Assembly: GCA_021781075.1 (NCBI GenBank)
Contig: JAJXXN010000287.1
Location: forward strand, 1-6,322
Direction: 5' to 3'
Origin: Acidobacteriota bacterium
GTDB lineage: Bacteria > Acidobacteriota > Terriglobia > Terriglobales > Acidobacteriaceae
Length of the DNA stretch: 6,322 bases
Shown here: positions 1-5,888 of the stretch, one piece after another
Layout: the number at the start of each line of letters is the position of its first letter
Position numbering within the stretch: the first letter of the stretch is position 1
The notes under the pieces: model-generated
Databases searched by the model: none
What the model was told of the DNA's origin: nothing
What the model saw: only the letters and a program-made list of their open reading frames with translations
Position numbers and translations under genes: made by a program

Positions 1-1
1 C

Positions 2-280
2 GACGATGCCAACTATCATCTTGAGCAACCTTGGGAGCATGGTCACTACAAGGGTGGCTTTGGGCCACGCCATGTGTGGAGGCTGGTAGGCGGCAGTCCA
101 TCGCGCTTCTGGTTCAATGGCTGGTACTGGAGTGTTGCGCCGCAGGATGCTGATTTTTGCGTGGACTGGCGCTGGGATGCGGACAACATTGCGCTTTATG
201 AAGACCCGGACCATGATGGCTGGTACCTGGCTTACAACTTACGGCTTGGTACATATGTGCATGTGCTTTTTATTGGGTAA
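2..280 (+). CDS. Tryptophan-rich conserved protein, C-terminal part (5' end outside window)
   Basis: The open frame runs in from the left edge at base 2 and ends with TAA at 278-280, giving 92 visible residues. A GTG at 74 could be read as a start, but the in-frame residues before it (beginning DDANYHLEQPWEHGHY) have the same composition as the rest, so the gene very probably begins upstream of the window. The visible part is very rich in aromatic residues: 8 Trp, many Tyr and Phe, and a run of the type RFWFNGWYWSVAP. Near the end is EDPDHDGWYLAYN, which contains a DxDxDG pattern like the start of a calcium-binding loop. The protein ends with an aromatic and aliphatic tail (GTYVHVLFIG). I recognise the overall sequence as a conserved uncharacterised protein of Acidobacteria that is probably exported, but the N-terminus that would show a signal peptide is missing. 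Function unknown. Calcium binding is only a suggestion from the short motif. Confidence 0.75.
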   Translation, partial: DDANYHLEQPWEHGHYKGGFGPRHVWRLVGGSPSRFWFNGWYWSVAPQDADFCVDWRWDADNIALYEDPDHDGWYLAYNLRLGTYVHVLFIG

Positions 281-535
281 TCGCCAAAATATATGACGTT
301 GGTATGAGCCATTGCGCTATTTCAACCCATAGGTTATGCGTTACAGCCAATAACCGGCACAGATGGTAATCAACCAGGTAAAATCATGCTCGAGAGAATG
401 ATTTGCGCTTGCGCGGACAGGAAAATTCAACAGCGGAATTCTGAGCCATAAGAAGCGCAAAAGGAAACAAAAACTTATCACACCCATCCGGGTAGTAAAA
501 ATAACTGTCCTGCAGCTTGATTCCAGAAAATGAAA
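281..535. other. Intergenic spacer without a recognisable gene
   Basis: No open frame here looks like protein and I see no tRNA or other structured RNA that I can name. Two weak inverted repeats are visible: GGTTAT (332-337) with ATAACC (350-355), and AAATCAT (381-387) with ATGATTT (398-404, 10-base loop). Neither is followed by a T-run, so neither is a convincing intrinsic terminator for the gene ending at 280. The right end of the spacer leads into the promoter-like sequence of the next gene. Confidence 0.5.
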
Positions 536-562
536 TTGACTTGAGTCATATATAGTGTAGAT
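536..562 (+). promoter_or_regulatory. Promoter/operator-like sequence directly before the small basic protein
   Basis: TTGACT at 536-541 matches a sigma70 -35 box and overlaps a near-perfect inverted repeat, TGACT-TG-AGTCA (537-548). TATAGT at 551-556 is a good -10 box, with a predicted transcript start at or next to the ATG at 563. The spacing between TTGACT and TATAGT is only 9 bases, which is too short for both to be used together. Either the inverted repeat is a regulator site and TATAGT is the -10, or TTGACT pairs with TAGATA (558-563, 16-base spacing), which would place transcription inside the gene. No Shine-Dalgarno sequence is present. The first reading, a leaderless transcript under a regulator, fits best but is an inference. 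Confidence 0.4.
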
Positions 563-826
563 ATGTCTATTGAAACCATTCTTTCACAAATTGACGCGGA
601 GATTGACCGCCTTCAACAGGTACGCAAATTGTTGGCCACCTCCGGAAACATCAGCGATGTGTCAACCGGCAAGAAGCGCGGACCGAAGCCGGGCGCGAAG
701 CGTGGCCGCAAGCCAGGCGTGAAAAAGGGCACGAAGCGCAACCTGAGCCCCGAGGCTCGTCAGCGCATCCGCGAGGCGCAGCAGCGCCGTTGGGCGGCAA
801 TCAAATCAGGCAAAAAGACGAAGTGA
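563..826 (+). CDS. Small lysine/arginine-rich AT-hook-like DNA-binding protein
   Basis: This 87-residue protein has three visible parts. Residues 1-27 (MSIETILSQIDAEIDRLQQV and following) form an amphipathic, coiled-coil-like helix that could mediate dimer formation. Residues 37-59 are a basic, Pro/Gly-rich linker with repeats of the KRGxKPG kind, including KRGRKPG at 46-52, which resembles the AT-hook core RGRP. Residues 61-78 carry the pattern LSPEARxRIxxAQxxRWA, found in many small acidobacterial proteins as I recall them, followed by a lysine-rich tail. About 28% of residues are Lys or Arg (24 of 87). These features suggest a nucleoid-associated or minor-groove DNA-binding protein in the cytoplasm. 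Genomes of this group often seem to carry several such genes. The ATG at 563 is the only reasonable start and has no Shine-Dalgarno sequence. The next gene converges on it and a GC-rich hairpin follows the stop. Target DNA and role are unknown. Confidence 0.8.
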   Translation: MSIETILSQIDAEIDRLQQVRKLLATSGNISDVSTGKKRGPKPGAKRGRKPGVKKGTKRNLSPEARQRIREAQQRRWAAIKSGKKTK

Positions 827-838
827 TTTTTTGCAACG

Positions 839-865
839 GGCCGCGGTTTGATGCAAGCCGCGGCC
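839..865. terminator. GC-rich hairpin between convergent genes
   Basis: GGCCGCGG (839-846) pairs with CCGCGGCC (858-865). The stem continues inward through a T-G wobble and TTG/CAA to a three-base ATG loop, giving about 12 pairs. It begins 12 bases after the stop of the small basic protein. There is no T-run after it on either strand; six T's at 827-832 lie before it on the plus strand. It may end or protect the plus-strand transcript with help from Rho, or act on both converging transcripts, but it is not a classical intrinsic terminator. Confidence 0.5.
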
Positions 866-1021
866 AACCTTGTGGGAGTTATTCAGTTGTTACTCGCGCT
901 GTGTTCAGTAAATTAAACCATCTTGTGCAACCCGGCAAATTATTTCTTCCCGTATGAAAAACTTGCAAACCGGCAGTTACGATAATGGGAACCATCTGAG
1001 ATTGTCGCCAAGCAAAAACCA

Positions 1022-2275
1022 CTACCAGTACTCGGCAGCCAGCACACGCGGCGGGCCTGAATGGCCTTCAATCACCTGCGTCTCAATCACCGCTTCCATA
1101 TTCATCTGCTCCCAGTTATTGGGCGCGTCTTTCAACAATTCACTCAAATATTCAGGCTTGTATAACACTTCGCCGGCCGCCTCAGTTCCCTCTTCTGAAA
1201 TGCCCGCGGCAATAATTACCGGTTGCCCGGTGACGGTATCGCGCATGCGGACGACGATGGCGTAGTCGCGCGACAGCTTCTGATAGGGCAAATCCCAGGC
1301 AGTTGCCCAACTTGTGCGGTTGGGGCTTTTGCGGTCCACCAGCAAAGCCACACCGTCTTTAGACTCGAATCCAAAGCGCAAGTGCTGGGTGAGCCGCAGG
1401 GTCCATAAATTATCAAAGCCGCCTATCAAAACATCCGGCCCTTCCCGCAAGTCCTGAAAACTGGCTTGCGAGGCCGGCAGTACACGGAACTCCTTGTGCA
1501 ATTTTTCAAACTGCGCGGTGGTGCGGGTCAGGGTGATGACATCGGCCAGCGCGAGGTGGCCGGCATAGTGCAACCGGAAATAGAGCGGCTCCTGCTTGCC
1601 CATGGACGGCACGGAATTCAGCGATTGAACGCTGGCTGCGTCTATATTCAGTGCCGGCTCACCAAGGCAAAACGTCGCAATCCCCTTGTCCGAGGTCAAT
1701 GGTGCCCAGAAGCGCGCAATCATGTCGGGATGCGCGATAGACTTGGCGCTTTCCCAATAAATTCCGAGCGCAAGCCCAGCGATAAAGACAAATCCAAGTG
1801 CGCCAGCAACCAGCAATCTAAATGACAGGAGTTGCCTGGTTTTCTTTGGGCTTTCCAGGGCTACAGTTGGTTCAGTGGCTTGTAATTGCTCCTGTGCATG
1901 TGTCAAATGAAAATACGCTTGGTAACCACCGGCCGGGATGTCAATCAGCAGCTCATGCGCATGGGACGGGTCAATGTAGTATTGTGCCAGCCGCTTGCGA
2001 ACCTCGCCGGCGGTAATACGCACAATCGGATCAGCATTGGCATCGTAATCAGGCTCTCGCTTGAAAACTTCAATCCCAAGGGTACGTTCCTTGAGGTCAG
2101 TTCCATGCCCATTCAGGCTCTGCTCCACCACATAGGACAAAAGTGCCGGGTAACGTTTGCTGTTAGCAAACAAAGGGTGCGCCAGCAGACGATCCAGTTG
2201 TGCACGAATCGCACCTGATTCCAGCGCTGTGGAATTCTTGCCGTGCTGGGGTGATGGGTGCAGAGATTCTTCCAT
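1022..2275 (-). CDS. Single-pass membrane protein with N-terminal domain of unknown function (acidobacterial family)
   Basis: The protein has 417 residues. Residues about 22-122 form a cytoplasmic domain with the pattern IRAQLDRLLAHPLFANSKRY, then LKERTLGIEVF (61-71), DANADPIVRI (78-87), EVRKRLAQYY (91-100) and IDIPAGGYQAYF (111-122). From memory, the same pattern stands at the N-terminus of bacterial proteins often labelled adenylate cyclase or TolB/TPR-like; its function is not known to me. KKTR at 144-147 precedes a single hydrophobic segment (about 151-174), which suggests N-in topology. The remaining roughly 240 residues would then be extracytoplasmic. This part includes DVLIGGFDNLWTLRLTQHLRF and, near the end, IIAAGISEEGTEAAGEVLYKPEYLSELL and VIEGHSGPPRVLAAEYW-like sequence, a combination I associate with Acidobacteria. 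The layout suggests a sensor or anchor that passes information across the membrane, but no catalytic residues are recognisable. The ATG at 2275 has a weak AGGG eight bases upstream and a good promoter before it. Confidence 0.8.
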   Translation of the reverse strand: MEESLHPSPQHGKNSTALESGAIRAQLDRLLAHPLFANSKRYPALLSYVVEQSLNGHGTDLKERTLGIEVFKREPDYDANADPIVRITAGEVRKRLAQYYIDPSHAHELLIDIPAGGYQAYFHLTHAQEQLQATEPTVALESPKKTRQLLSFRLLVAGALGFVFIAGLALGIYWESAKSIAHPDMIARFWAPLTSDKGIATFCLGEPALNIDAASVQSLNSVPSMGKQEPLYFRLHYAGHLALADVITLTRTTAQFEKLHKEFRVLPASQASFQDLREGPDVLIGGFDNLWTLRLTQHLRFGFESKDGVALLVDRKSPNRTSWATAWDLPYQKLSRDYAIVVRMRDTVTGQPVIIAAGISEEGTEAAGEVLYKPEYLSELLKDAPNNWEQMNMEAVIETQVIEGHSGPPRVLAAEYW

Positions 2276-2295
2276 TTTCGGAGCCCTAATGGCGT

Positions 2296-2324
2296 ATCAT
2301 ACGTCCCTTGGGCAGGAATGTCCA
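2296..2324 (-). promoter_or_regulatory. Sigma70-type promoter of the membrane protein gene
   Basis: Read on the minus strand, TGGACA (2319-2324) is followed after exactly 17 bases by TATGAT (2296-2301). These match the -35 and -10 boxes in five of six positions each. Transcription would begin near 2289, about 14 bases before the ATG at 2275. The -10 box lies inside a short inverted repeat, CGTAT-C-ATACG (2293-2303), which could be a regulator site or chance. Confidence 0.55.
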
Positions 2325-2506
2325 GCGTGCAGTTAATATTTTATTATCAATGCTTTATTGAAGAAATCAGGCATCATACCCGATGAAACTTGTCTATCCA
2401 TTTGTTGCGCACTACTCTGAGCATGGTCCAAGGATGCGCTTTTTCTAAACGGCAGCGAATTTTTCTGCCAGAAGATATCTGAGGTGATTCCTTGAGATTG
2501 CGGCTC

Positions 2507-2536
2507 TCGCCCCTTCATCGAAGGGGCGATTTTTTT
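2507..2536 (+). terminator. Strong intrinsic terminator on the plus strand
   Basis: TCGCCCCTTC (2507-2516) and GAAGGGGCGA (2520-2529) form a perfect 10-base-pair, GC-rich stem with a three-base loop (ATC), followed at once by seven T's (2530-2536). This is a classical Rho-independent terminator for plus-strand transcripts. No plus-strand gene precedes it; the genes on both sides are on the minus strand. In the minus direction the hairpin starts a few bases after the dehydrogenase stop, but no T-run follows it there, so it would be a poor terminator for that gene. It may end an unannotated small RNA made from 2325-2536, or block antisense reading into the dehydrogenase gene. Confidence 0.8.
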
Positions 2537-2538
2537 GC

Positions 2539-3984
2539 TCAAAGGATGCCGGGCAGTGTGAGAAGTCTTGGTTCGGAGAGTTCGAGCATGGCGGCAGGAA
2601 TGCCTTCGCGTCCGATGCCGGAATCCTTGACGCCGCCAAAGGGCATGGTCTCAGTCCTCCATCCCGGTGTGTCGCCCACAATCAGAGCGCCGAGTTCCAG
2701 TTCGCGGTAGGCGGTCTGGATTCGACCGAGGTCGCGGGTCAGTAATCCGGCCTGCAGGCCAAAGCGCGAGTGGTTGACGGCAGCCAAAGCGTCTTCGAAA
2801 TCCTCATATGGCTCAATGAGCAGGACCGGGGCGAAGAGCTCCTCCTCAAGCACCTTCATTCCAGGCTTGGTTCCGGTGAGGATCAGTGGCGGGAAAATGT
2901 TGTCTTTACGCTCGCCACCTTGAACGAGCTTGGCCCCGGCGTCGATGGCTTCCTTTACCCACAGCTCAATTTTCTCTGCATGCGCAGTGCTGGCCAGCGG
3001 GCCAATCACAGTAGACTCAAGCGTGGGATCGCCGGGCAACATTTTGGCGGCGCGCTCAACAACCTTCCATAAAAAAGTTTGATAAATGGGGCGATGCACA
3101 TAGATGCGCTGCAGGCTGACGCAGCTTTGACCCGCATGGCTGAAAGCGGCCTGTGCAACACGCGCGGCCATGGAGTCGAGCGGATGCCAATCGCTGTGCA
3201 CAATGAGGGCGGCGTTGCCGCCATGCTGCAGCAGGACGCGCTTGTGGCCGCTTTTCGCCCTGAGCTCCCAGCCGACGCGGGAGGAACCGGTGAAGGAGAT
3301 GAGCTTGATGCGCTCCTCTTTTTCCACCAGCCATGTGGTTTCCGCATTTGAAAGCGGCAGGATGGCTATTGCTTCCTCAGGAAGGCCGGCTTTGAGGATG
3401 ATTTCACCGAGCGCCAGCGCCGTGAAGGGCGTTTGCAGCGACGGCTTTAAAATCACTGGGCATCCGACGGCAATGGCCGGGGCAAGTTTGTGCGCTACAA
3501 GGCTGAGCGGCGCGCTGAATGGCGTAATGGCGAGGACCGGCCCGATGGGAAAGCGGCGCATGAGGCCTGCGCGGCCTTCATTGCCCTCGGTGAGGTCGAG
3601 AGGAATGGCCTCGTCGCCGAAGCGCATGGCCTCTTGGGCGGCGAGATCGAAAAGGCAGGCGGAGCGCTCGACCTCGGAACGCGCCTGGTTGACGGGCTTG
3701 CCGGCCTCAGCGGCAATGAGCTGCTCGAAACGTGTGGATTGGGCGCGCAACTGCGTGGCGACGGCATGGAGGATTTCCGCGCGCTTCCAACGTGGCAGGG
3801 CGCGCATGCGGCGCATGGAAGCGACGGCGTGTGTGACGGCCTGCCGCGCATCGTTGCGCGTGGGGGTGGTGACATGGCCGACGAGGCTGTTCTGCCAGGG
3901 TGAGCGAACTTCGAGTTGCTCGCCATCCGACCACTCTTTGCCGCACATCAAAAAACCTGTTTGCGCGCCGGGACGCATTTTCAT
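2539..3984 (-). CDS. Aldehyde dehydrogenase family protein with altered active-site residues
   Basis: At 481 residues this is a full-length member of the NAD(P)-dependent aldehyde dehydrogenase superfamily, which oxidises aldehydes to acids in the cytoplasm. The order of motifs is normal: the cofactor-binding segment VILKPS with Lys180, FTGSSRVG (231-238), the nucleophile Cys288 in GQSCVSLQRIYVH, the EELFAP segment with Glu382, and MPFGGVKDSGIGREG (447-461). The C-terminal half resembles the lactaldehyde/ALDH21-like branch (GQSC.S.QR, RFGLQAGL, EPRLL). Two key positions differ from active relatives. The segment usually written PFNFP is PFSAP, so the oxyanion-hole Asn is Ser157. The segment usually written LELGG is LQHGG, so the general-base Glu is Gln253. 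The enzyme may be slow, use a different acyl acceptor or be non-catalytic; substrate unknown. The ATG at 3984 follows a strong Shine-Dalgarno sequence. GATAAT at 4014-4019 (minus strand) could be a -10 box but lacks a good -35 partner. Confidence 0.92.
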   Translation of the reverse strand: MKMRPGAQTGFLMCGKEWSDGEQLEVRSPWQNSLVGHVTTPTRNDARQAVTHAVASMRRMRALPRWKRAEILHAVATQLRAQSTRFEQLIAAEAGKPVNQARSEVERSACLFDLAAQEAMRFGDEAIPLDLTEGNEGRAGLMRRFPIGPVLAITPFSAPLSLVAHKLAPAIAVGCPVILKPSLQTPFTALALGEIILKAGLPEEAIAILPLSNAETTWLVEKEERIKLISFTGSSRVGWELRAKSGHKRVLLQHGGNAALIVHSDWHPLDSMAARVAQAAFSHAGQSCVSLQRIYVHRPIYQTFLWKVVERAAKMLPGDPTLESTVIGPLASTAHAEKIELWVKEAIDAGAKLVQGGERKDNIFPPLILTGTKPGMKVLEEELFAPVLLIEPYEDFEDALAAVNHSRFGLQAGLLTRDLGRIQTAYRELELGALIVGDTPGWRTETMPFGGVKDSGIGREGIPAAMLELSEPRLLTLPGIL

Positions 3985-3991
3985 GGCTAGG

Positions 3992-3999
3992 CCCTCCCC
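3992..3999 (-). promoter_or_regulatory. Ribosome binding site of the aldehyde dehydrogenase
   Basis: On the minus strand GGGGAGGG ends seven bases before the ATG at 3984. This supports that ATG over the second ATG two codons later, and suggests strong translation independent of the upstream methyltransferase gene. Confidence 0.65.
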
Positions 4000-4158
4000 A
4001 GGGAGCAGCCTTCATTATCAATGATTCCGCCGCAATCGCACGCAAGGAAGATTTTCGCGCAAATTTTGATGGAGTTGAAACGGGAAGCAAGCATTGCGCA
4101 GATGGCTGCGGGAGAAATGATTCGGAAATAAATTGCGGTGGCACCTGAGTAGCAAAGT

Positions 4159-5022
4159 TCAGAGGAGGGCGCGCAGGGATGGCTCGACCGAGGCGTGGAC
4201 GAAGATGAAGTTGGCGTAATGGAAGATGTTTGAGTCCGGGCGGTTGAGGTCGCGCTTGACCATGCCGCTGCCATGGGGGAGCAGTTGGTAGGCGGAGTAG
4301 GCGGGCATCATTTCCGATAATTTTTTGAGCGTCTGGGCGCGGAACAACTGGTGCCAGTTGTATTCAATCTGGATGAATTTGGGCGGATGGGCGGCGAGGG
4401 TGGCCTGGGCGCCGAGCAAAATTTCATATTCGAAGCCCTCGGCGTCAATTTTGAGGAGGTCGATGGGAGAGTTGCCGGCGTTGAGGTGCTGATTGCAGTA
4501 TTCGTCGAGTGTGATGACGGGAACCATCATGGTGTTGACGTTGTGCGCGCCGACGTAATGAACCTGGTTGACTTCCGTGCTGAAGGTGGCAAGCTCGGAG
4601 TCCTCGTCGCCATAGTGGAGCTCGAGTGTGGCGGCCTGCGCGCCAACGCCGACATTGACGGTATCAATGCGGTTGGGGAAGAGCTGCTTGAGGGTGGAAA
4701 GTTTTTGAAAGGCCTTGGGGAGGGGCTCGAATGCGATGACGCGCGCGCTGGTGTGGGTGAGGAGGTAGCGGGAATAATCGCCGACGTTGGCGCCGATGTC
4801 AACACAGAGCCGGGGGTTGAAGCGGGAGAAAATTTGAATGAACTTTGCCTCCCCGGTGGATTTGGGATCGCAACAGTTGTTGTAACCGCGGGCCTTGAAG
4901 GCCAACTGGAGGATGGCATTGTTGGCGCGTTGCGCGGATGGACGGCCGAAGAGGAAGACATAAATCGCGGCAATCCTGCGAAAGAGGAAAATTTCAACTG
5001 CGTGTAGAAATGAAGCTGCCAT
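4159..5022 (-). CDS. FkbM family SAM-dependent methyltransferase
   Basis: With the ATG at 5022 the protein has 287 residues. It shows the FkbM (Methyltransf_21) pattern: motif I VDIGANVGDYS (residues 74-84) for binding S-adenosylmethionine, the acidic strand end AFEPLP with Glu99, ITLDEYC (160-166), and the family signature LLKIDAEGFEYEILLGA (179-195), followed by FIQIEYNWH. The family O-methylates sugars and other small molecules, and members often sit in polysaccharide or secondary-metabolite clusters. No glycosyltransferase or biosynthetic gene is visible here, so the substrate cannot be named. The first 30 residues (FLHAVEIFLF, IAAIYVFLFG) are hydrophobic with a central RR and might attach the protein to the membrane. 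An upstream in-frame TTG at 5064 would add 14 residues, but it has no Shine-Dalgarno sequence and the added residues look unlike protein of this family, so ATG 5022 is preferred. An AAGGA lies 16 bases upstream, farther than usual. Confidence 0.88.
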   Translation of the reverse strand: MAASFLHAVEIFLFRRIAAIYVFLFGRPSAQRANNAILQLAFKARGYNNCCDPKSTGEAKFIQIFSRFNPRLCVDIGANVGDYSRYLLTHTSARVIAFEPLPKAFQKLSTLKQLFPNRIDTVNVGVGAQAATLELHYGDEDSELATFSTEVNQVHYVGAHNVNTMMVPVITLDEYCNQHLNAGNSPIDLLKIDAEGFEYEILLGAQATLAAHPPKFIQIEYNWHQLFRAQTLKKLSEMMPAYSAYQLLPHGSGMVKRDLNRPDSNIFHYANFIFVHASVEPSLRALL

Positions 5023-5224
5023 GTAATTTGTGTCGCAATCCTTATGTTGGGTTGGAAGATGCAAGCAAAGCGCGGAAGGGAGCCGCGGGTAAATTCAGGC
5101 TATCACGGCTAATACCAAATGCCGGCTCAAGTCGCGCATGCTGAAGTAACGATGGTCAGTAGTAGCAAGAATGGATAGGGCATGGCCTGGATTCGCGCCC
5201 GGGTGCGAAAATCAATCTGTTGAT
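5023..5224. other. Divergent intergenic region
   Basis: This spacer separates the minus-strand FkbM methyltransferase from the plus-strand phosphatase and should hold the promoters of both. I looked for -35/-10 pairs on each strand and found only weak matches (for example TTGCTT with CATAAG at 16 bases on the minus strand, just before the methyltransferase ATG), none good enough to list as a promoter. The open frame of the phosphatase continues upstream to 5171, but this part does not look coding. Confidence 0.4.
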
Positions 5225-5230
5225 GGGGAG
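5225..5230 (+). promoter_or_regulatory. Ribosome binding site that fixes the phosphatase start
   Basis: GGGGAG stands six bases before the ATG at 5237. Together with the signal peptide that begins exactly at this ATG, it shows that the in-frame start 66 bases farther upstream (5171) is not used. Confidence 0.75.
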
Positions 5231-5236
5231 AACCTC

Positions 5237-5842
5237 ATGCGCCTTCATTCCATTGCACTCTTTCTTGCGTTCGCGTTTTCATCGTGTGTCACTGCACAAA
5301 CCACCGAAACGCTGGTGATATTTCGTCATGGAGAGAAGCCGAAGGGCGGCCTGGGGCAATTGACGTGCCGGGGCTTGAACCGGTCCCTGGCGCTGCCGGA
5401 GGTACTGGAGGCAAAGTTCGGCAGGCCGAATTATCTTTTTGCACCGGACCCGTCGCAGAAGGTGGACGACTGGACGCTTGGCGGCTACTCCTATGTGCGC
5501 CCTTTGGCGACGATAGAGCCGACGGCGATCCGGCTGGGGATGCCGGTGAATACGCAGATTGGCTACAAGCAGATTGACAAGCTGCAAAAGGAATTGCTGG
5601 AGGAGAAGTATGCATCGGCGACCGTTTTCATTGCATGGGAGCACTATTACGAGGAGAAGTTCACCAAGGGGCTGGTGAGGAAGTTCGGCGGCGACGCGGG
5701 CCGGGTGCCCGAGTGGAAGAATGATGATTACGAGATGATTTATGTGGTGAAGCTGGTGCGCGGGGGCGGCAAGACAACGGTTTCGTTCAGCGTGGAGCAG
5801 GAGGGTTTGAATGAGAAGTTGAGCGACGCGTGCCCGCGGTAG
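5237..5842 (+). CDS. Secreted histidine phosphatase superfamily protein
   Basis: The protein has 201 residues. The N-terminus MRLHSIALFLAFAFSSCVTA is a typical signal peptide with a VTA|Q cleavage site (after residue 20). Cys17 in FSSC only partly fits a lipobox, so I favour an ordinary secreted or periplasmic protein over a lipoprotein. The mature part begins with the histidine phosphatase signature LVIFRHGEKP: Arg30, His31 and Gly32 form the phosphate pocket, with His31 as the predicted phospho-acceptor. GQLTCRGLNRSLALP follows. YVRPLATIEPTA supplies a probable second pocket Arg (Arg88), and the second catalytic His is probably His136 in FIAWEH. The family removes phosphate from sugars, nucleotides, inositol phosphates or proteins; the substrate here is unknown. 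The length is usual for a compact family member without a large cap domain. The gene is divergent from the methyltransferase at 4159-5022 and converges on the methyltransferase at the right edge. Confidence 0.85.
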   Translation: MRLHSIALFLAFAFSSCVTAQTTETLVIFRHGEKPKGGLGQLTCRGLNRSLALPEVLEAKFGRPNYLFAPDPSQKVDDWTLGGYSYVRPLATIEPTAIRLGMPVNTQIGYKQIDKLQKELLEEKYASATVFIAWEHYYEEKFTKGLVRKFGGDAGRVPEWKNDDYEMIYVVKLVRGGGKTTVSFSVEQEGLNEKLSDACPR

Positions 5843-5862
5843 CCGCCCCGCCATTTGCCCGG

Positions 5863-5884
5863 CATCCGGGAGTGAACCCGGATG
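5863..5884. terminator. Hairpin between convergent genes
   Basis: CATCCGGG (5863-5870) and CCCGGATG (5877-5884) form a perfect eight-base-pair stem with a six-base loop (AGTGAA). It lies 20 bases after the phosphatase stop and four bases from the stop of the converging methyltransferase. No T-run follows on either strand, so termination would need Rho or would be partial. The position suggests a shared end point for both transcripts. Confidence 0.45.
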
Positions 5885-5888
5885 GGCT

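Noticed and set aside
332..404. Two short inverted repeats in the spacer after the first gene as possible terminators.
   Set aside because: Stems of six and seven pairs, AT-rich, with loops of ten or more bases and no following T-run; they are likely to occur by chance.
2333..2542. A 69-residue open frame on the minus strand in the spacer after the dehydrogenase gene.
   Set aside because: It starts with TTG without a Shine-Dalgarno sequence, runs straight through the terminator hairpin, and its sequence resembles no protein pattern I know.
2343..4023. The ten-base word ATTATCAATG occurs at 2343-2352 and 4014-4023, upstream of two minus-strand genes, and could be a shared operator.
   Set aside because: Repeated ten-base words are expected by chance many times in a window of this size, the distances to the two start codons differ (about 67 and 29 bases), and the flanking bases do not match.
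3170..4024. A 284-residue open frame on the plus strand opposite the aldehyde dehydrogenase.
   Set aside because: It lies almost wholly opposite a gene with all aldehyde dehydrogenase motifs. Its composition (Ser, Arg, Ala-rich, low complexity) is that of the antisense frame of a GC-rich gene.
4351..5007. A 218-residue plus-strand open frame, rich in Gly, Glu and Val, opposite the FkbM methyltransferase.
   Set aside because: It is the antisense shadow of a well-supported gene; its glycine/glutamate/valine bias comes from the complementary codons.
5062..5064. TTG as the start of the FkbM methyltransferase, 14 codons before the ATG.
   Set aside because: There is no Shine-Dalgarno sequence before it, and the extra residues (HLPTQHKDCDTNY) do not look like part of the family. 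ATG 5022 is the simpler choice, although its own Shine-Dalgarno is also weak.
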